NCBI GenBank assembly: GCA_004557245.1
Contig: SFEL01000007.1
Coordinates: 1 to 64,000, forward strand
Reading direction: 5' to 3'
DNA: 64,000 nucleotides
DNA from: Clostridiales bacterium
GTDB taxonomy: Bacteria; Bacillota; Clostridia; Christensenellales; CAG-138
Under the pieces are notes generated by a model. That model was not told where the DNA came from, did not search any database, and saw nothing but the letters and a program-made list of their open reading frames with translations. The position numbers and the translations under genes are program-made. This document shows, piece after piece, positions 8,000 through 16,340 of this stretch (positions are counted from its first letter, which is position 1; every line of letters starts with the position of its first letter).

Positions 8000-8684
8000 G
8001 GTAAACGGCCTTTTTGTGGATATAAAGGGTCAGCCCATACTGAAGGGCGTTGACTTTTCGGTGAAGAGCGGAGAGCTTATGGGGCTCCTCGGGCCCTCCG
8101 GCTGCGGCAAGAGTACGCTGCTGAAGGCTGTAGCCGGCATACTGCCCCCTAAGAGCGGCAGCATACTCATAGGCGGGGAGGACATGGCAAATGTTCCGCC
8201 CCACAAGCGGGGAGCCGTCATAGTTTTTCAGGATATGCGGCTGTTCCCGAATATGACGGCGCTGGAAAACGTGGCCTTCCCCATAAAGATGCAGGGAGTG
8301 CCGAAAAGGCAGAGGCTGGAGCAGGCGGAGCAGCTGATGAAAAGCGTACAGCTGTGCGGCCTCGAAAGCAGAAGGATAAATGAGCTTTCGGGCGGGCAGC
8401 AGCAGCGGGTTGCACTTGCCCGCGCGCTGGCGGCTCAGCCAAGGCTGTTGCTGCTGGACGAGCCGTTTACGGCGCTGGATAATGAGCTTAAGGAGGAAAT
8501 ACGCGCGCTGGTGCTGGAACTGCATAAGAAGTTCAGGACTACTACCGTGCTTGTCACCCACGACAGGCAGGAGGCCTTCGCCATGGCGGACAGGATAGCG
8601 GTCATGAGGGATGGCCGCGTAATGCGGCAGGGGGCGCGGGACGAGATGGCCGCGCACCTCGGGAATAAGGAGGGCGAGGCATGA
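7992..8684 (+). CDS. ABC transporter ATPase, YnjD-like
   Basis: 230 residues from ATG 7992, preceded by AAAGGAG at 7982-7988; a longer frame from 7965 starts inside the permease gene without benefit. Walker A GPSGCGKST, Q-loop VFQDMRL, signature LSGGQQQR, Walker B LLLLDEP, and switch His in VTHDRQE are all present, so the enzyme should be active. Short for the family (no C-terminal regulatory domain), as is YnjD. Energises the importer formed with the two preceding permeases. Confidence 0.9.
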   Translation: MLEVNGLFVDIKGQPILKGVDFSVKSGELMGLLGPSGCGKSTLLKAVAGILPPKSGSILIGGEDMANVPPHKRGAVIVFQDMRLFPNMTALENVAFPIKMQGVPKRQRLEQAEQLMKSVQLCGLESRRINELSGGQQQRVALARALAAQPRLLLLDEPFTALDNELKEEIRALVLELHKKFRTTTVLVTHDRQEAFAMADRIAVMRDGRVMRQGARDEMAAHLGNKEGEA

Positions 8685-9325
8685 AGGACGCCGTTATATG
8701 CTTTACGAGAGTGCCTGTGCCGGGACATACCAAGACGCGGCTCATGCCGCTGCTTGCCAAAGAACAATGCGCGGAGCTGCACACCGCGTTTTTATACGAT
8801 ATTTCAGAGGTGTGCGGCGAATTCGGCTGCGACACCTTCATATGCTTTGAGGAGGGCGCCGGCTGGCAGGCATTGCGGGGCATATTCCCTTATGCCGTCA
8901 GCATGCTGCCCCAGCGGGGCGATGGCCTTGGAGAGAGAATGTACAACGCCATAAGGTCGGTTCTCGCGATGGGCTACGGCAAATGCGTGCTCATAGGCAG
9001 CGACATACCCGAAATAACGGCCGCCCATCTCCAAAGCGGATTTGACGCGCTGGAGAGCGCAGACGTTACCCTCGGACCGACGGAGGACGGAGGATATTAC
9101 CTCGTGGGCATGAAAAAGCCAAACAAGGCGGTATTTGAAAAGCAGGAGTATGGAACCGACAGCGTATACGATAATGCGGTTGCCGCCGTGAAGGAGGCAG
9201 GGCTAAGCTTTGCCCCGGCTATGATGTGCCGCGACGTGGATACGCCACAGGACCTTATGGAATTAAAAAAAAGACTTTGCGGCAAGAGCAGCCGCACTGC
9301 GCAATGTATAGATAAAATACTTTAA
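8681..9325 (+). CDS. TIGR04282-type glycosyltransferase (DUF2064)
   Basis: 214 residues, ATGA overlap with the ATPase gene. N-terminal FTRVPVPGHTKTRL and the later LGPTEDGGYYLVGM are signatures of the DUF2064/TIGR04282 branch of GT-A nucleotide-sugar enzymes. Family members have been named arsenosugar-biosynthesis glycosyltransferases from genome context, usually paired with a TIGR04283 enzyme, as here (10353). No arsM or radical-SAM arsS gene is visible in the window, so the sugar acceptor is open. Cytoplasmic. Confidence 0.82.
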   Translation: MKDAVICFTRVPVPGHTKTRLMPLLAKEQCAELHTAFLYDISEVCGEFGCDTFICFEEGAGWQALRGIFPYAVSMLPQRGDGLGERMYNAIRSVLAMGYGKCVLIGSDIPEITAAHLQSGFDALESADVTLGPTEDGGYYLVGMKKPNKAVFEKQEYGTDSVYDNAVAAVKEAGLSFAPAMMCRDVDTPQDLMELKKRLCGKSSRTAQCIDKIL

Positions 9326-9339
9326 AAGGAGGCGCGAAA

Positions 9340-10368
9340 ATGCTAAAGGAAAAACAGCTGAGGGATTATGTCAACGGCTACAGCTTTCAGAACGCAATGG
9401 GCCTTCGCGGGTACGAGGAGATAAACCTCTTTCCGTTGGGCTGCGGCGAGTACAACTTAAATTATTCCTTTGTGCACCCAATCACCGGTAAAAGGCTGGT
9501 GCTGAGGGTGAGTACGGCCAGCCAGATGCACCTTGAGCGGCAGGCGGAATATGAGTATTTCGCATTGAAGGACCTTGAACCATCAGGCCGAACGCCAAGG
9601 GCAGTATTCTGCGATGACTCAAAAAAACAGTTGCCTTACGGCGTGACCGTCATGGAATGGCTGCCGGGCGCTCCGCTGAACTATCAGAGGGATATGGGGA
9701 CGGCGGCGGAGATACTTGCGGACATACACAGCCTGAAGGTGCCGGAAAGCACCCGGATAATCAGGCGGGAGGCCCCGGCACAGGGCATATACGACGAGTG
9801 CCTCGCTATGGCGCAGCATTATCTCGAATGGGATAGGGCGGATAAGCGGGTATGCGGGCTCATAGATACGCTGATAACCGAAACGGGCGGGCTGCCCCTC
9901 AAGAAAACGTCGGGTGCGCCGTTATGCATAGTCAATACCGAGCTCAACTCCGGCAATTTCCTGATAAACTCCGACAGCAAAAGCTACCTTATCGACTGGG
10001 AGAAGCCGCTATTAAGCGAGCCGGCCCAGGATCTTGCCCACTTCCTCGTGCCTACCACTACCTTCTGGAAAACGGATACCATACTTACACCGGAGGAAAT
10101 AGCGACCTTTGCGGATAACTACATAGCCGCCGTGGGGGACAGAATGGACACCTCGACGGTAAGGGAGCGGCTGCCGCTGTTCTTTAAAGTGACCTGCCTG
10201 AGAGGCATAACCTGGTGCGCCATGGCCATGCGCGAATATTCGGAGCCGGGAAGGGCGCTGAGAAACGAAATTACCTTCAAGAAGATACAGGCGTATCTGG
10301 CGCCAGACTTCTTGAGCAACATACTTGAGAATTACGTGAGGAAGGACTTCCTGTGCGGCAGGGCTTAA
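9340..10368 (+). CDS. APH/choline-kinase-fold phosphotransferase, atypical catalytic loop
   Basis: 342 residues, strong RBS AAAGGAGG. Kinase-like fold of the aminoglycoside/choline kinase superfamily: N-lobe with GCGEYNLNYSF and LVLRVST (nucleotide-binding Lys replaced by Arg in this view), hinge MEWLPG, catalytic loop VNTELNSGNFLI and metal-binding LIDWEKP. The usual HxDxxxxN reads N-T-E-L-N-S-G-N, so the His and the catalytic Asp are both changed, the latter to Glu. The gene lies between two glycosyltransferases, so a small sugar-containing molecule is a plausible substrate; this is inference. Confidence 0.75.
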   Translation: MLKEKQLRDYVNGYSFQNAMGLRGYEEINLFPLGCGEYNLNYSFVHPITGKRLVLRVSTASQMHLERQAEYEYFALKDLEPSGRTPRAVFCDDSKKQLPYGVTVMEWLPGAPLNYQRDMGTAAEILADIHSLKVPESTRIIRREAPAQGIYDECLAMAQHYLEWDRADKRVCGLIDTLITETGGLPLKKTSGAPLCIVNTELNSGNFLINSDSKSYLIDWEKPLLSEPAQDLAHFLVPTTTFWKTDTILTPEEIATFADNYIAAVGDRMDTSTVRERLPLFFKVTCLRGITWCAMAMREYSEPGRALRNEITFKKIQAYLAPDFLSNILENYVRKDFLCGRA

Positions 10369-11042
10369 AGGTATCGCTGATAATACCGGTCTACAACGAG
10401 AGCGGCAAGATAAGGGCCTGCATGGACAACATAGCAGGCGTCGACGGTTTGCACGAGGTCATATTCGCAGACGGAGGCAGCACTGACGGCACGCCGGACA
10501 TTATAGGCGGGAGATACCGGGTGCTTAGATGCGGCAAGGGAAGGGCAAGGCAGATGAATGCCGCTGCAAAGGAGGCCGCCGGGGATATACTGTGGTTTTC
10601 CCACTGCGACAGCCTGCTGCCCAAAGACGGTGCGGAGGAGATAATCGCCGCCGTGAACGCAGGGGCCCGCTTCGGCTGCTTCCACATAGGGTTTGATTAC
10701 GACGGGCCGTTCATGGGCTGCAACACGCTGAACTCAAACCTGCGGGCGCGGCTGTGGCATATCGCCTTCGGGGATCAGGGAATATTTATGGATAAAGACC
10801 TTTTTTTCGAGGTAAATGGATTTCCGGACCTGCCCATAATGGAAGACTATGAGCTTTCGCGCATCATGAAACGGAGAAGCGAAAAGCTGTATCTGCTGCC
10901 AGGCAGGATAATCACATCCGGGCGGAGGTATAACAGGCGCAGCCCAATCATAACCATGTGGCAGATGTTCCATCTCAGGTGCCTGTACAGGCGGGGCGTG
11001 GACATAGAGGAGATCGCCCGCAGATACAGGGATATAAGATGA
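10353..11042 (+). CDS. TIGR04283-type family 2 glycosyltransferase
   Basis: 229 residues starting at GTG 10353, 16 bases inside the previous gene. GT2 signatures: SLIIPVYNESGKI, then FADGGSTDGT for nucleotide-sugar binding, WFSHCDS and a late MEDYELSRIMK. TIGR04283 enzymes usually accompany TIGR04282 enzymes, also true here. Last gene of the packed operon that seems to start near 2390. No clear terminator follows; 200 bases of AT-rich spacer separate it from the next ABC gene. Confidence 0.83.
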   Translation: MRQGLKVSLIIPVYNESGKIRACMDNIAGVDGLHEVIFADGGSTDGTPDIIGGRYRVLRCGKGRARQMNAAAKEAAGDILWFSHCDSLLPKDGAEEIIAAVNAGARFGCFHIGFDYDGPFMGCNTLNSNLRARLWHIAFGDQGIFMDKDLFFEVNGFPDLPIMEDYELSRIMKRRSEKLYLLPGRIITSGRRYNRRSPIITMWQMFHLRCLYRRGVDIEEIARRYRDIR

Positions 11043-11245
11043 CGAAAACGGGAAGGCGGGAGCCGTTGCGGGAAAAATCGCTGAATAGGGGCAAATTTTC
11101 ACTGCAAAGAAAAGCTTCCGCCGTCCTTTTGTATTATTGTATCTACATTTTCTATTACTCGTCTTTCAATATTTGTAATTTGAATTTCCCAAATGTATGC
11201 GTTAGATGGTAATATAACACGGAATGCCTAAGAGAGGTATGTTAT

Positions 11246-12031
11246 ATGCGCGAAACTGTCATTAAAGATCTGTCCTTCTCCTATCCGGGAACGGACAAGC
11301 TGGTGCTGAAGGATATAAATATGTACGTAGCCGAGGGCGAGTTCGTATCCATACTCGGCCAGTCGGGCTGTGGCAAAAGCACACTGCTGCGCCTTCTTGC
11401 CGGTCTGGAAAAGCAGACTTCGGGAGAGATACTCATAGATGGAAAGCCCTTCTCAGGTCCCAGCCTCAGCCGCGGCGTGGTATTCCAGGATTACGGCCCG
11501 TTTCCTTGGATGACTGCCGGAGAAAACATAATGCTGGCCCTTAGGCAGCGCTTTCCCGAAAGGAACAAAAAAGAGCTCAGGGAGGTCGCCGTCAATATGC
11601 TTCAGTCCGTGGGCTTGGACAAGGGCGTATATAACAAGCTCCCAAAGGAGCTTTCCGGAGGAATGAAGCAGCGCTGCGCCATAGCCAGAGCCTTTGGCAT
11701 AGACCCGCCCATACTTCTAATGGACGAGCCCTTCGGCGCGCTGGACGCGGTGACAAGGGCAAGGCTTCAGGACATGGTGCTGGAGCTGTGGCGGAAGCAG
11801 GAGCCCAAAAAGACCGTGTTTTTCGTCACCCACGATGTAGACGAAGCCATACTCCTTTCCACTAAGATCTTTGTACTGGGCCAGTCTCCAAGCAACGTGA
11901 TATTCAGCTGCGATATACCTTCAGACGGGCGGCCTACCCGCGAGACCCAGTTTGAGGATCCCAAGTTTCTCAATCTGCGCAATACCCTCATACGCTACAT
12001 CAACCAAGACGTTGCGTCCAGAATAAGCTGA
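11246..12031 (+). CDS. ABC ATPase of nitrate/sulfonate/taurine type (SsuB/TauB-like)
   Basis: 261 residues; RBS GAGAGG. Walker A GQSGCGKST, signature LSGGMKQR, Walker B ILLMDEPFGALD and switch HDVDEA place it in the SsuB/TauB/NrtD group. First gene of a three-gene importer with the binding protein at 12087 and permease at 13566. Preceded by an AT-rich 200-base spacer with a TATAAC at 11213-11218 but no good partner -35 box, so the promoter is not pinned down. Confidence 0.88.
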   Translation: MRETVIKDLSFSYPGTDKLVLKDINMYVAEGEFVSILGQSGCGKSTLLRLLAGLEKQTSGEILIDGKPFSGPSLSRGVVFQDYGPFPWMTAGENIMLALRQRFPERNKKELREVAVNMLQSVGLDKGVYNKLPKELSGGMKQRCAIARAFGIDPPILLMDEPFGALDAVTRARLQDMVLELWRKQEPKKTVFFVTHDVDEAILLSTKIFVLGQSPSNVIFSCDIPSDGRPTRETQFEDPKFLNLRNTLIRYINQDVASRIS

Positions 12032-12086
12032 GCATGACCGGGCAAAAGCCCGATATGCATATAACAATAATATAAGGAGAAAAACA

Positions 12087-13538
12087 ATGAAAAAGCTCTT
12101 TGCTGTGCTCATGGCTATGGCTATGGTAGTATCCATGGCAGCCTGCGCTGCCCCCGCGGAGACGGAAGCCGCTCCCTCTGCGGATGTCGAAATGAAGTAT
12201 ATGACCGCCGATGAGACCGAGGCCGTCCTCGGCAACGCCGACTACGTCATCGTTGACGTCCGTAAGGCCGCCGACTATGCCGAAGGCCATATTCCCGGCT
12301 CCGTATCCGTTGACATGGACGCTGCCGTAAACGGCGACACCGCTGCGGGCGAGGCCGCCATGAAAGCCGCCTTCGATGGTAAGGACAGCACCCTGATACT
12401 GGTCTGCTACTCCGGCAAGAAGTACGCTCAGGCCTCCACCAACGCCCTGTCCGCCATCGGCTACGATATGAGCAAGGTATTCACACTCCAGGATGGCTTC
12501 AACAATTGGAAGGAAGTCAAGGCCGACAAGATCGAGGCCGCCGCAACCGAGACCGCTGCCAAGGAAGTGCCCGAGACCAGCGTAGTGCGCTGGAACTACG
12601 GCACCAGCGGAAATATTCTCGTGTTCATAGCAGAGGAGAAGGGCTATTTCGCTGACGAAGGCATATCCCTCGAGATCGTTCCCGCCACCGCCAACGCTGA
12701 CGCCATGCAGCTGCTGGCCTCCAACAAGGTAGACGTCGTTTCCAACTCCGGCACCAGCAATCCTCTTCAGCAGATTGCTTCCGGCGTTGACCTCACCGTC
12801 TTCGGCGGCCACATGGTAAACGGCTGCATGCCCGTTATCGCCAGGACCGGCACCGAGTGGAAGGGCGTAGAGTCCCTCATCGGCAAGAAGTTCGCCTGCA
12901 ACCCCAGCTATTTCGCCTTCACTGGCGCCGTAATGGATCTGGGTTATGACAAGCCCCTCGAGGCCCTCGAATGGATATCCTACACCAACTATAACGACGC
13001 TGCCGCTGCTGTACTCAAGGGCGAGGTAGACTTTGCACTCCAGGGCACCGGTCAGAACCTCTCCGCCTCCACCACCGAAGGAATCGAGATCGTCTGCTAT
13101 CAGAGCGACATAATGCCCAACTACTCCTGCTGCCGCATGGTAGCCTCCACCGACTTCGTTAAGAACAACCCCATCACCGTAAAGTGCATCCTGAAGGCTC
13201 TTATGCGCGCCCAGGCCGACTATGAAGCCAACAAGGAAGAAGCCGTGAAGCTGATGGCCAAGAAGATCGAAGCCAGCGAGGAGTATGTAGCCGCTTATAT
13301 GCTCAATGATCACTATACCGTAAGCGTAGACCCCCTGAAGAACTCCGTGATCCGCGCCTGGGGCATACTGGACAAGACCGGCTTCCTCAGCGAGACCGCC
13401 AAGAATATCAATATAGAGGATCACATCAATACCGATCTGTATGAGCAGGCTCTGGCAGAGGCCAAGGCCGAGTACGGCGCGGAGAACCCCGATTTCTATG
13501 CCGGCCTTGAGTCCTTCTATGCTGAGAACGACAAGTAA
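12087..13538 (+). CDS. Rhodanese / SsuA-type binding-protein fusion lipoprotein
   Basis: 483 residues. Lipoprotein signal with lipobox SMAAC (Cys 20), then a single rhodanese domain (about 35-140) with an intact active-site loop VCYSGKK (Cys about 107), an Ala/Glu-rich linker, and from about residue 153 an NMT1/SsuA-type periplasmic-binding domain beginning VVRWNYGTSGNILVFIAEEK. Both parts would face outside. Fusion of a sulfurtransferase to a solute-binding protein is unusual and suggests that uptake is coupled to persulfide or thiosulfate chemistry on the cell surface. RBS AAGGAG. Ligand not readable from sequence; sulfonates, thiosulfate-like compounds or bicarbonate-type anions are possible. 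Confidence 0.88.
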   Translation: MKKLFAVLMAMAMVVSMAACAAPAETEAAPSADVEMKYMTADETEAVLGNADYVIVDVRKAADYAEGHIPGSVSVDMDAAVNGDTAAGEAAMKAAFDGKDSTLILVCYSGKKYAQASTNALSAIGYDMSKVFTLQDGFNNWKEVKADKIEAAATETAAKEVPETSVVRWNYGTSGNILVFIAEEKGYFADEGISLEIVPATANADAMQLLASNKVDVVSNSGTSNPLQQIASGVDLTVFGGHMVNGCMPVIARTGTEWKGVESLIGKKFACNPSYFAFTGAVMDLGYDKPLEALEWISYTNYNDAAAAVLKGEVDFALQGTGQNLSASTTEGIEIVCYQSDIMPNYSCCRMVASTDFVKNNPITVKCILKALMRAQADYEANKEEAVKLMAKKIEASEEYVAAYMLNDHYTVSVDPLKNSVIRAWGILDKTGFLSETAKNINIEDHINTDLYEQALAEAKAEYGAENPDFYAGLESFYAENDK

Positions 13539-13565
13539 CCAATAGCCGCTCTGGAGACGACACCT

Positions 13566-14327
13566 ATGGAAAAGACGAAGGCGTTTTTAAAAAAATACTG
13601 GGGCACGATACTCATATATGCCGCACTGATACTGTTCTACTGGGCAATGACGTCTAGCGGTAAGTTAAACGCGTATCTGTTCCCGAAGATAGGCGCCATA
13701 GGCAGGGCTTTTTACGACAACAGGGATAATATGCTGGTAAACCTCGTGTCCTCAATAGGCATGATGATACCATCCATAATCATCTCCATCGTCGTTGCCC
13801 TTTCCATAGGCACTCTGCTGGGTCTGCACGCAAAAATAAGGGATGCGTTGCACCCGGTCATATATGCCTTCAGCGTGATACCCTCCATACTTCTTTCCCC
13901 CTTTGCTCTGCTGTTGGCACCCACCTTCAGGGCGGCGTCCATATTCCTCATAGTATACGGCTCCTTCTGGTCTACCCTCTTTGCCACCATAACCGGCATA
14001 ATGACCATAGACAAGCGGTATCTTGACAATGCGTCGACGCTGGAGCTCAAGGGGTTCAAGAAGCTGTTCAGGGTGATACTGCCCGCGGCCAGCCCCTCCA
14101 TACTGGCGGGCTTCGTCAATTCCCTCCGCAGCACCTTCGTAATGCTGGTATACGCGGAGATGTACGGCGCTCAGTACGGCATGGGCTTCTTCGTAAAGAA
14201 GTATTCGGAATTTGGCATATACGAAAACGTCTGGGCAGGCTTCATATTCATGGTAGTGATACTCGTTATCGTGATGCAGCTCTTTGAAAAGCTGAAGAAG
14301 CGGCTGCTGAAGTGGACTATTGGTTAA
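13566..14327 (+). CDS. ABC permease, SsuC/TauC-like
   Basis: 253 residues with six membrane segments and the EAA-type loop DNASTLELKGFKKLFRVILP typical of nitrate/sulfonate/bicarbonate importers. Partner of the ATPase at 11246 and the rhodanese-fused binding protein at 12087; gaps in the operon are 55 and 27 bases. A hairpin 25 bases after the stop may end the transcript. Confidence 0.88.
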   Translation: MEKTKAFLKKYWGTILIYAALILFYWAMTSSGKLNAYLFPKIGAIGRAFYDNRDNMLVNLVSSIGMMIPSIIISIVVALSIGTLLGLHAKIRDALHPVIYAFSVIPSILLSPFALLLAPTFRAASIFLIVYGSFWSTLFATITGIMTIDKRYLDNASTLELKGFKKLFRVILPAASPSILAGFVNSLRSTFVMLVYAEMYGAQYGMGFFVKKYSEFGIYENVWAGFIFMVVILVIVMQLFEKLKKRLLKWTIG

Positions 14328-14351
14328 GCGCAGATTTGTATTAAAAAACGG

Positions 14352-14379
14352 TATGCGGACCGCTCTTACGGTTCGCATA
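14352..14379 (+). terminator. Possible terminator hairpin
   Basis: An 11-bp stem with one G-T pair (14352-14362 with 14369-14379) and a six-base loop; only a weak T tract follows. Could be an attenuator rather than a full stop. Confidence 0.5.
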
Positions 14380-14425
14380 TTTGCTATGGGCCCGAAAATG
14401 ATAGATACAGAAAGAGGCAAGCCGC

Positions 14426-14709
14426 ATGAAGATAACCAGCGCAGATGTAATGCGGCTGCCCAGCGGCAGCGCCGGCAGTTCCAGGGGTGCGTGGTTGCCG
14501 GTGCTGGTGCGGGTAAATACCGATGAAGGCATAAGCGGCGGGAGAGAGGATATTCGGCAGGCAGGGCTGCCTGCAAATACGACTGGCAGCCGGTGAATGG
14601 CAAATATAAGGTGCCGGACCTGTCCGGAATAGGTCAGGAGCCCGCCGAGGAAACGCTGGCCCACTGCGAGATAGTGAGGATAGACCAGTACAGGCCGTAC
14701 ATGAAGTGA
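14426..14709 (+). pseudogene. Enolase-superfamily sugar-acid dehydratase, only both ends left
   Basis: From ATG 14426 the frame reads MKITSADVMRL ... GAWLPVLVRVNTDEGISG, the capping-domain start of mandelate racemase/galactonate dehydratase-type enzymes, then goes off into nonsense. In another frame (about 14577-14709) the typical C-terminus appears: NGKYKVPDLSGIGQEP ... TLAHCEI. A whole enzyme is about 350-400 residues, so some 270 residues including all catalytic and Mg2+ ligands were lost together with the frame. It sits just upstream of the UxaA-like pair, suggesting the locus once handled a sugar or hydroxy acid. Confidence 0.8.
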
Positions 14710-14735
14710 CATCAGTAATTACAGGAGGCTACACA

Positions 14736-15017
14736 GTGGATCACAGTGCATTGCGCCATCAGGCAGAAGACACGGTAGGCATCGTAATATACCCTGTAAA
14801 GGCAGGCAGCGAGATAGCGGTAAAGGATATAGTTACGGAGGAAATATCATGCCTTACCGTCCGCGAGGACATTCCAATATTCCACAAAATAGCCCTGAGC
14901 GGCATGGTTGAGGGGCAGGATGTAGTGGAATACGGTCAGGTAATAGGCAGGGCCACGGCGGATATTCCCGCAGGCGGCTATGTACACATACATAACATCA
15001 GGACAAAGAAATGGTGA
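14736..15017 (+). CDS. UxaA-family lyase, small (SAF) subunit
   Basis: 93 residues from GTG 14736 with ACAGGAGG seven bases upstream; a GTG at 14706 has no RBS. SAF-fold small subunit of the altronate/galactarate dehydratase and sulfolactate sulfo-lyase group: GIVIYPVKAGSE, IPIFHKIALSGMVEGQDVVE, YGQVIGRATADIPAGGYVHI. In SuyA and in split UxaA enzymes this part is a separate chain of about 90 residues. Overlaps the large-subunit gene by 7 bases. Confidence 0.85.
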   Translation: MDHSALRHQAEDTVGIVIYPVKAGSEIAVKDIVTEEISCLTVREDIPIFHKIALSGMVEGQDVVEYGQVIGRATADIPAGGYVHIHNIRTKKW

Positions 15018-16180
15018 CGGATATGAAGGATCTCAATATTTGGGCTTATAGGCGGGAAAACGGCAGCCTTGGCGTGCGCAATTACGTTCTTCTGCTGCCG
15101 CTGGATGCGGTATCGAGCCAGATATGCCGCGGCGTAAACAGCCTTATAAACGGCACGAAGACATTTTACCACCCTTACGGCAGGATGCAGTTCGGCAAAG
15201 ACCTGGAGCTGCACTTCCGTACCCTCATAGGCACGGGCTGTAACCCCAACGTAGCTGCCGTTATAGTTGTGGGCATAGAGCCGGAATGGACAAAGGTAAT
15301 AACCGACGGCATAGCAAAGACAGGTAAGCCTGTGGCGGGCTTTTCATCCTCCGGCAACGGCGACCTCAGGACCATCGAAATGGCGGCCCGCAAGGCCATG
15401 GAATTCGTGCGTTACGCCACCGGCCTCAGGCGGGAGGAAGCGCGCCTCAGCCAGCTTACCATAGGTCTGAAATGCGGCGAGTTGGATACCACCTCCGGCT
15501 TTGCCAGCAACCCGGCCGTGGGCGTCGTGACCGAACGGCTGATCTCAAGCGGCGCGACTATTATGTTCGGCGAGACCCCGGAGCTTACCGGCGCAGAGCA
15601 GGTGCTGGTGAACTCCTTTGAAAAAGATGAGCTCAGGACGGAATTCATGAAGGTATACAAGTCGTACTTTGACTTTATACTTTCCCAGGGGGTGGACCTT
15701 CTCGGCTCCCAGCCCAACAAGGGCAATATCGCCGGCGGAATATCCACCATTGAGGAAAAGGCCATGGGCAATATACAAAAGATAGGCCGCGCGAAGATAC
15801 ACGGCATACTGGATACCGCCGAGGCCCCCGGGGAGCCCGGCTTGTACTTCATGAATACCTCCTCCGCCGCGGCAGACCTGCTGACGGCCATGGCTGCGGC
15901 AGGGGCTGCGGTGCAGCTGTTTACTACCGGCAAGGGCAATAACGTAGGCACCGCGGTATCCCCCGTGATAAAGATATGCGCCAACCGCGAAACCTGCGAA
16001 AATTCCGCAGAAAACATAGACGTAGACATAAGCGGCATAATATACGGCGGAAGCTCGCTTTCAAGCGGCGCTGACGCCATAATGGAATGCATGGCACGCG
16101 TATGCTCTGGCGAGTATACCTCAACCGAGATGCTTTTCCACGAAGAATTTGCCCCTACCCGGCTCTTCTCCCAGTCCTGA
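15011..16180 (+). CDS. UxaA/SuyB-family lyase, large subunit
   Basis: 389 residues, the usual size of SuyB or of a split UxaA large subunit. It opens with the family start NIWAYRRENGSLGVRNYVLL and has GLKCGELDTTSGFASNPAVG and GETPELTGAEQVL, conserved around the Fe/active site of altronate dehydratase-like enzymes. These remove water from sugar acids or sulfite from (2R)-sulfolactate. The sulfur-flavoured neighbours (SsuBC-like importer, rhodanese) favour the sulfo-lyase reading; the enolase relic upstream favours a sugar acid. The sequence alone does not decide. A strong terminator follows. Confidence 0.82.
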   Translation: MVTDMKDLNIWAYRRENGSLGVRNYVLLLPLDAVSSQICRGVNSLINGTKTFYHPYGRMQFGKDLELHFRTLIGTGCNPNVAAVIVVGIEPEWTKVITDGIAKTGKPVAGFSSSGNGDLRTIEMAARKAMEFVRYATGLRREEARLSQLTIGLKCGELDTTSGFASNPAVGVVTERLISSGATIMFGETPELTGAEQVLVNSFEKDELRTEFMKVYKSYFDFILSQGVDLLGSQPNKGNIAGGISTIEEKAMGNIQKIGRAKIHGILDTAEAPGEPGLYFMNTSSAAADLLTAMAAAGAAVQLFTTGKGNNVGTAVSPVIKICANRETCENSAENIDVDISGIIYGGSSLSSGADAIMECMARVCSGEYTSTEMLFHEEFAPTRLFSQS

Positions 16181-16194
16181 CTGACTTACTGCCG

Positions 16195-16237
16195 CACGCG
16201 GGAGCGCCGTCAGGGCAGCTCCCGCGTGAATTTTTTT
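16195..16237 (+). terminator. Rho-independent terminator after UxaA-like pair
   Basis: CACGCGGGAGC (16195-16205) pairs with GCTCCCGCGTG (16218-16228), followed by a run of seven T. Confidence 0.92.
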
Positions 16238-16338
16238 ATCGCCGGCAGGGCGTATGCTGCCATAAGCAGCTCAGTGGCAGGCATGGCGAACCACCCGACA
16301 AAGGAACAGGTTGTATTGAATAAACCGGTTTAAGAAGT
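16210..16338 (-). pseudogene. Short membrane-protein C-terminus, gene relic
   Basis: On the minus strand a frame ending at 16210 reads FNTTCSFVGWFAMPATELLM followed by AAYALPAIKKFTRELP and a stop. It looks like the last helix of a small transporter (ECF S-component style). Nothing coherent precedes it to the right of about 16338, where the cas promoter begins, and its last codons lie in the terminator of the facing gene. Probably a remnant cut off when the CRISPR locus arrived. Weak evidence. Confidence 0.35.
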
Positions 16339-16340
16339 GC

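Noticed and set aside
12000..13424. 474-residue open frame antisense to the rhodanese fusion
   Set aside because: Mirror of a GC-biased gene on the other strand; composition is repetitive Gly/Ala/Val and it has no start signal.
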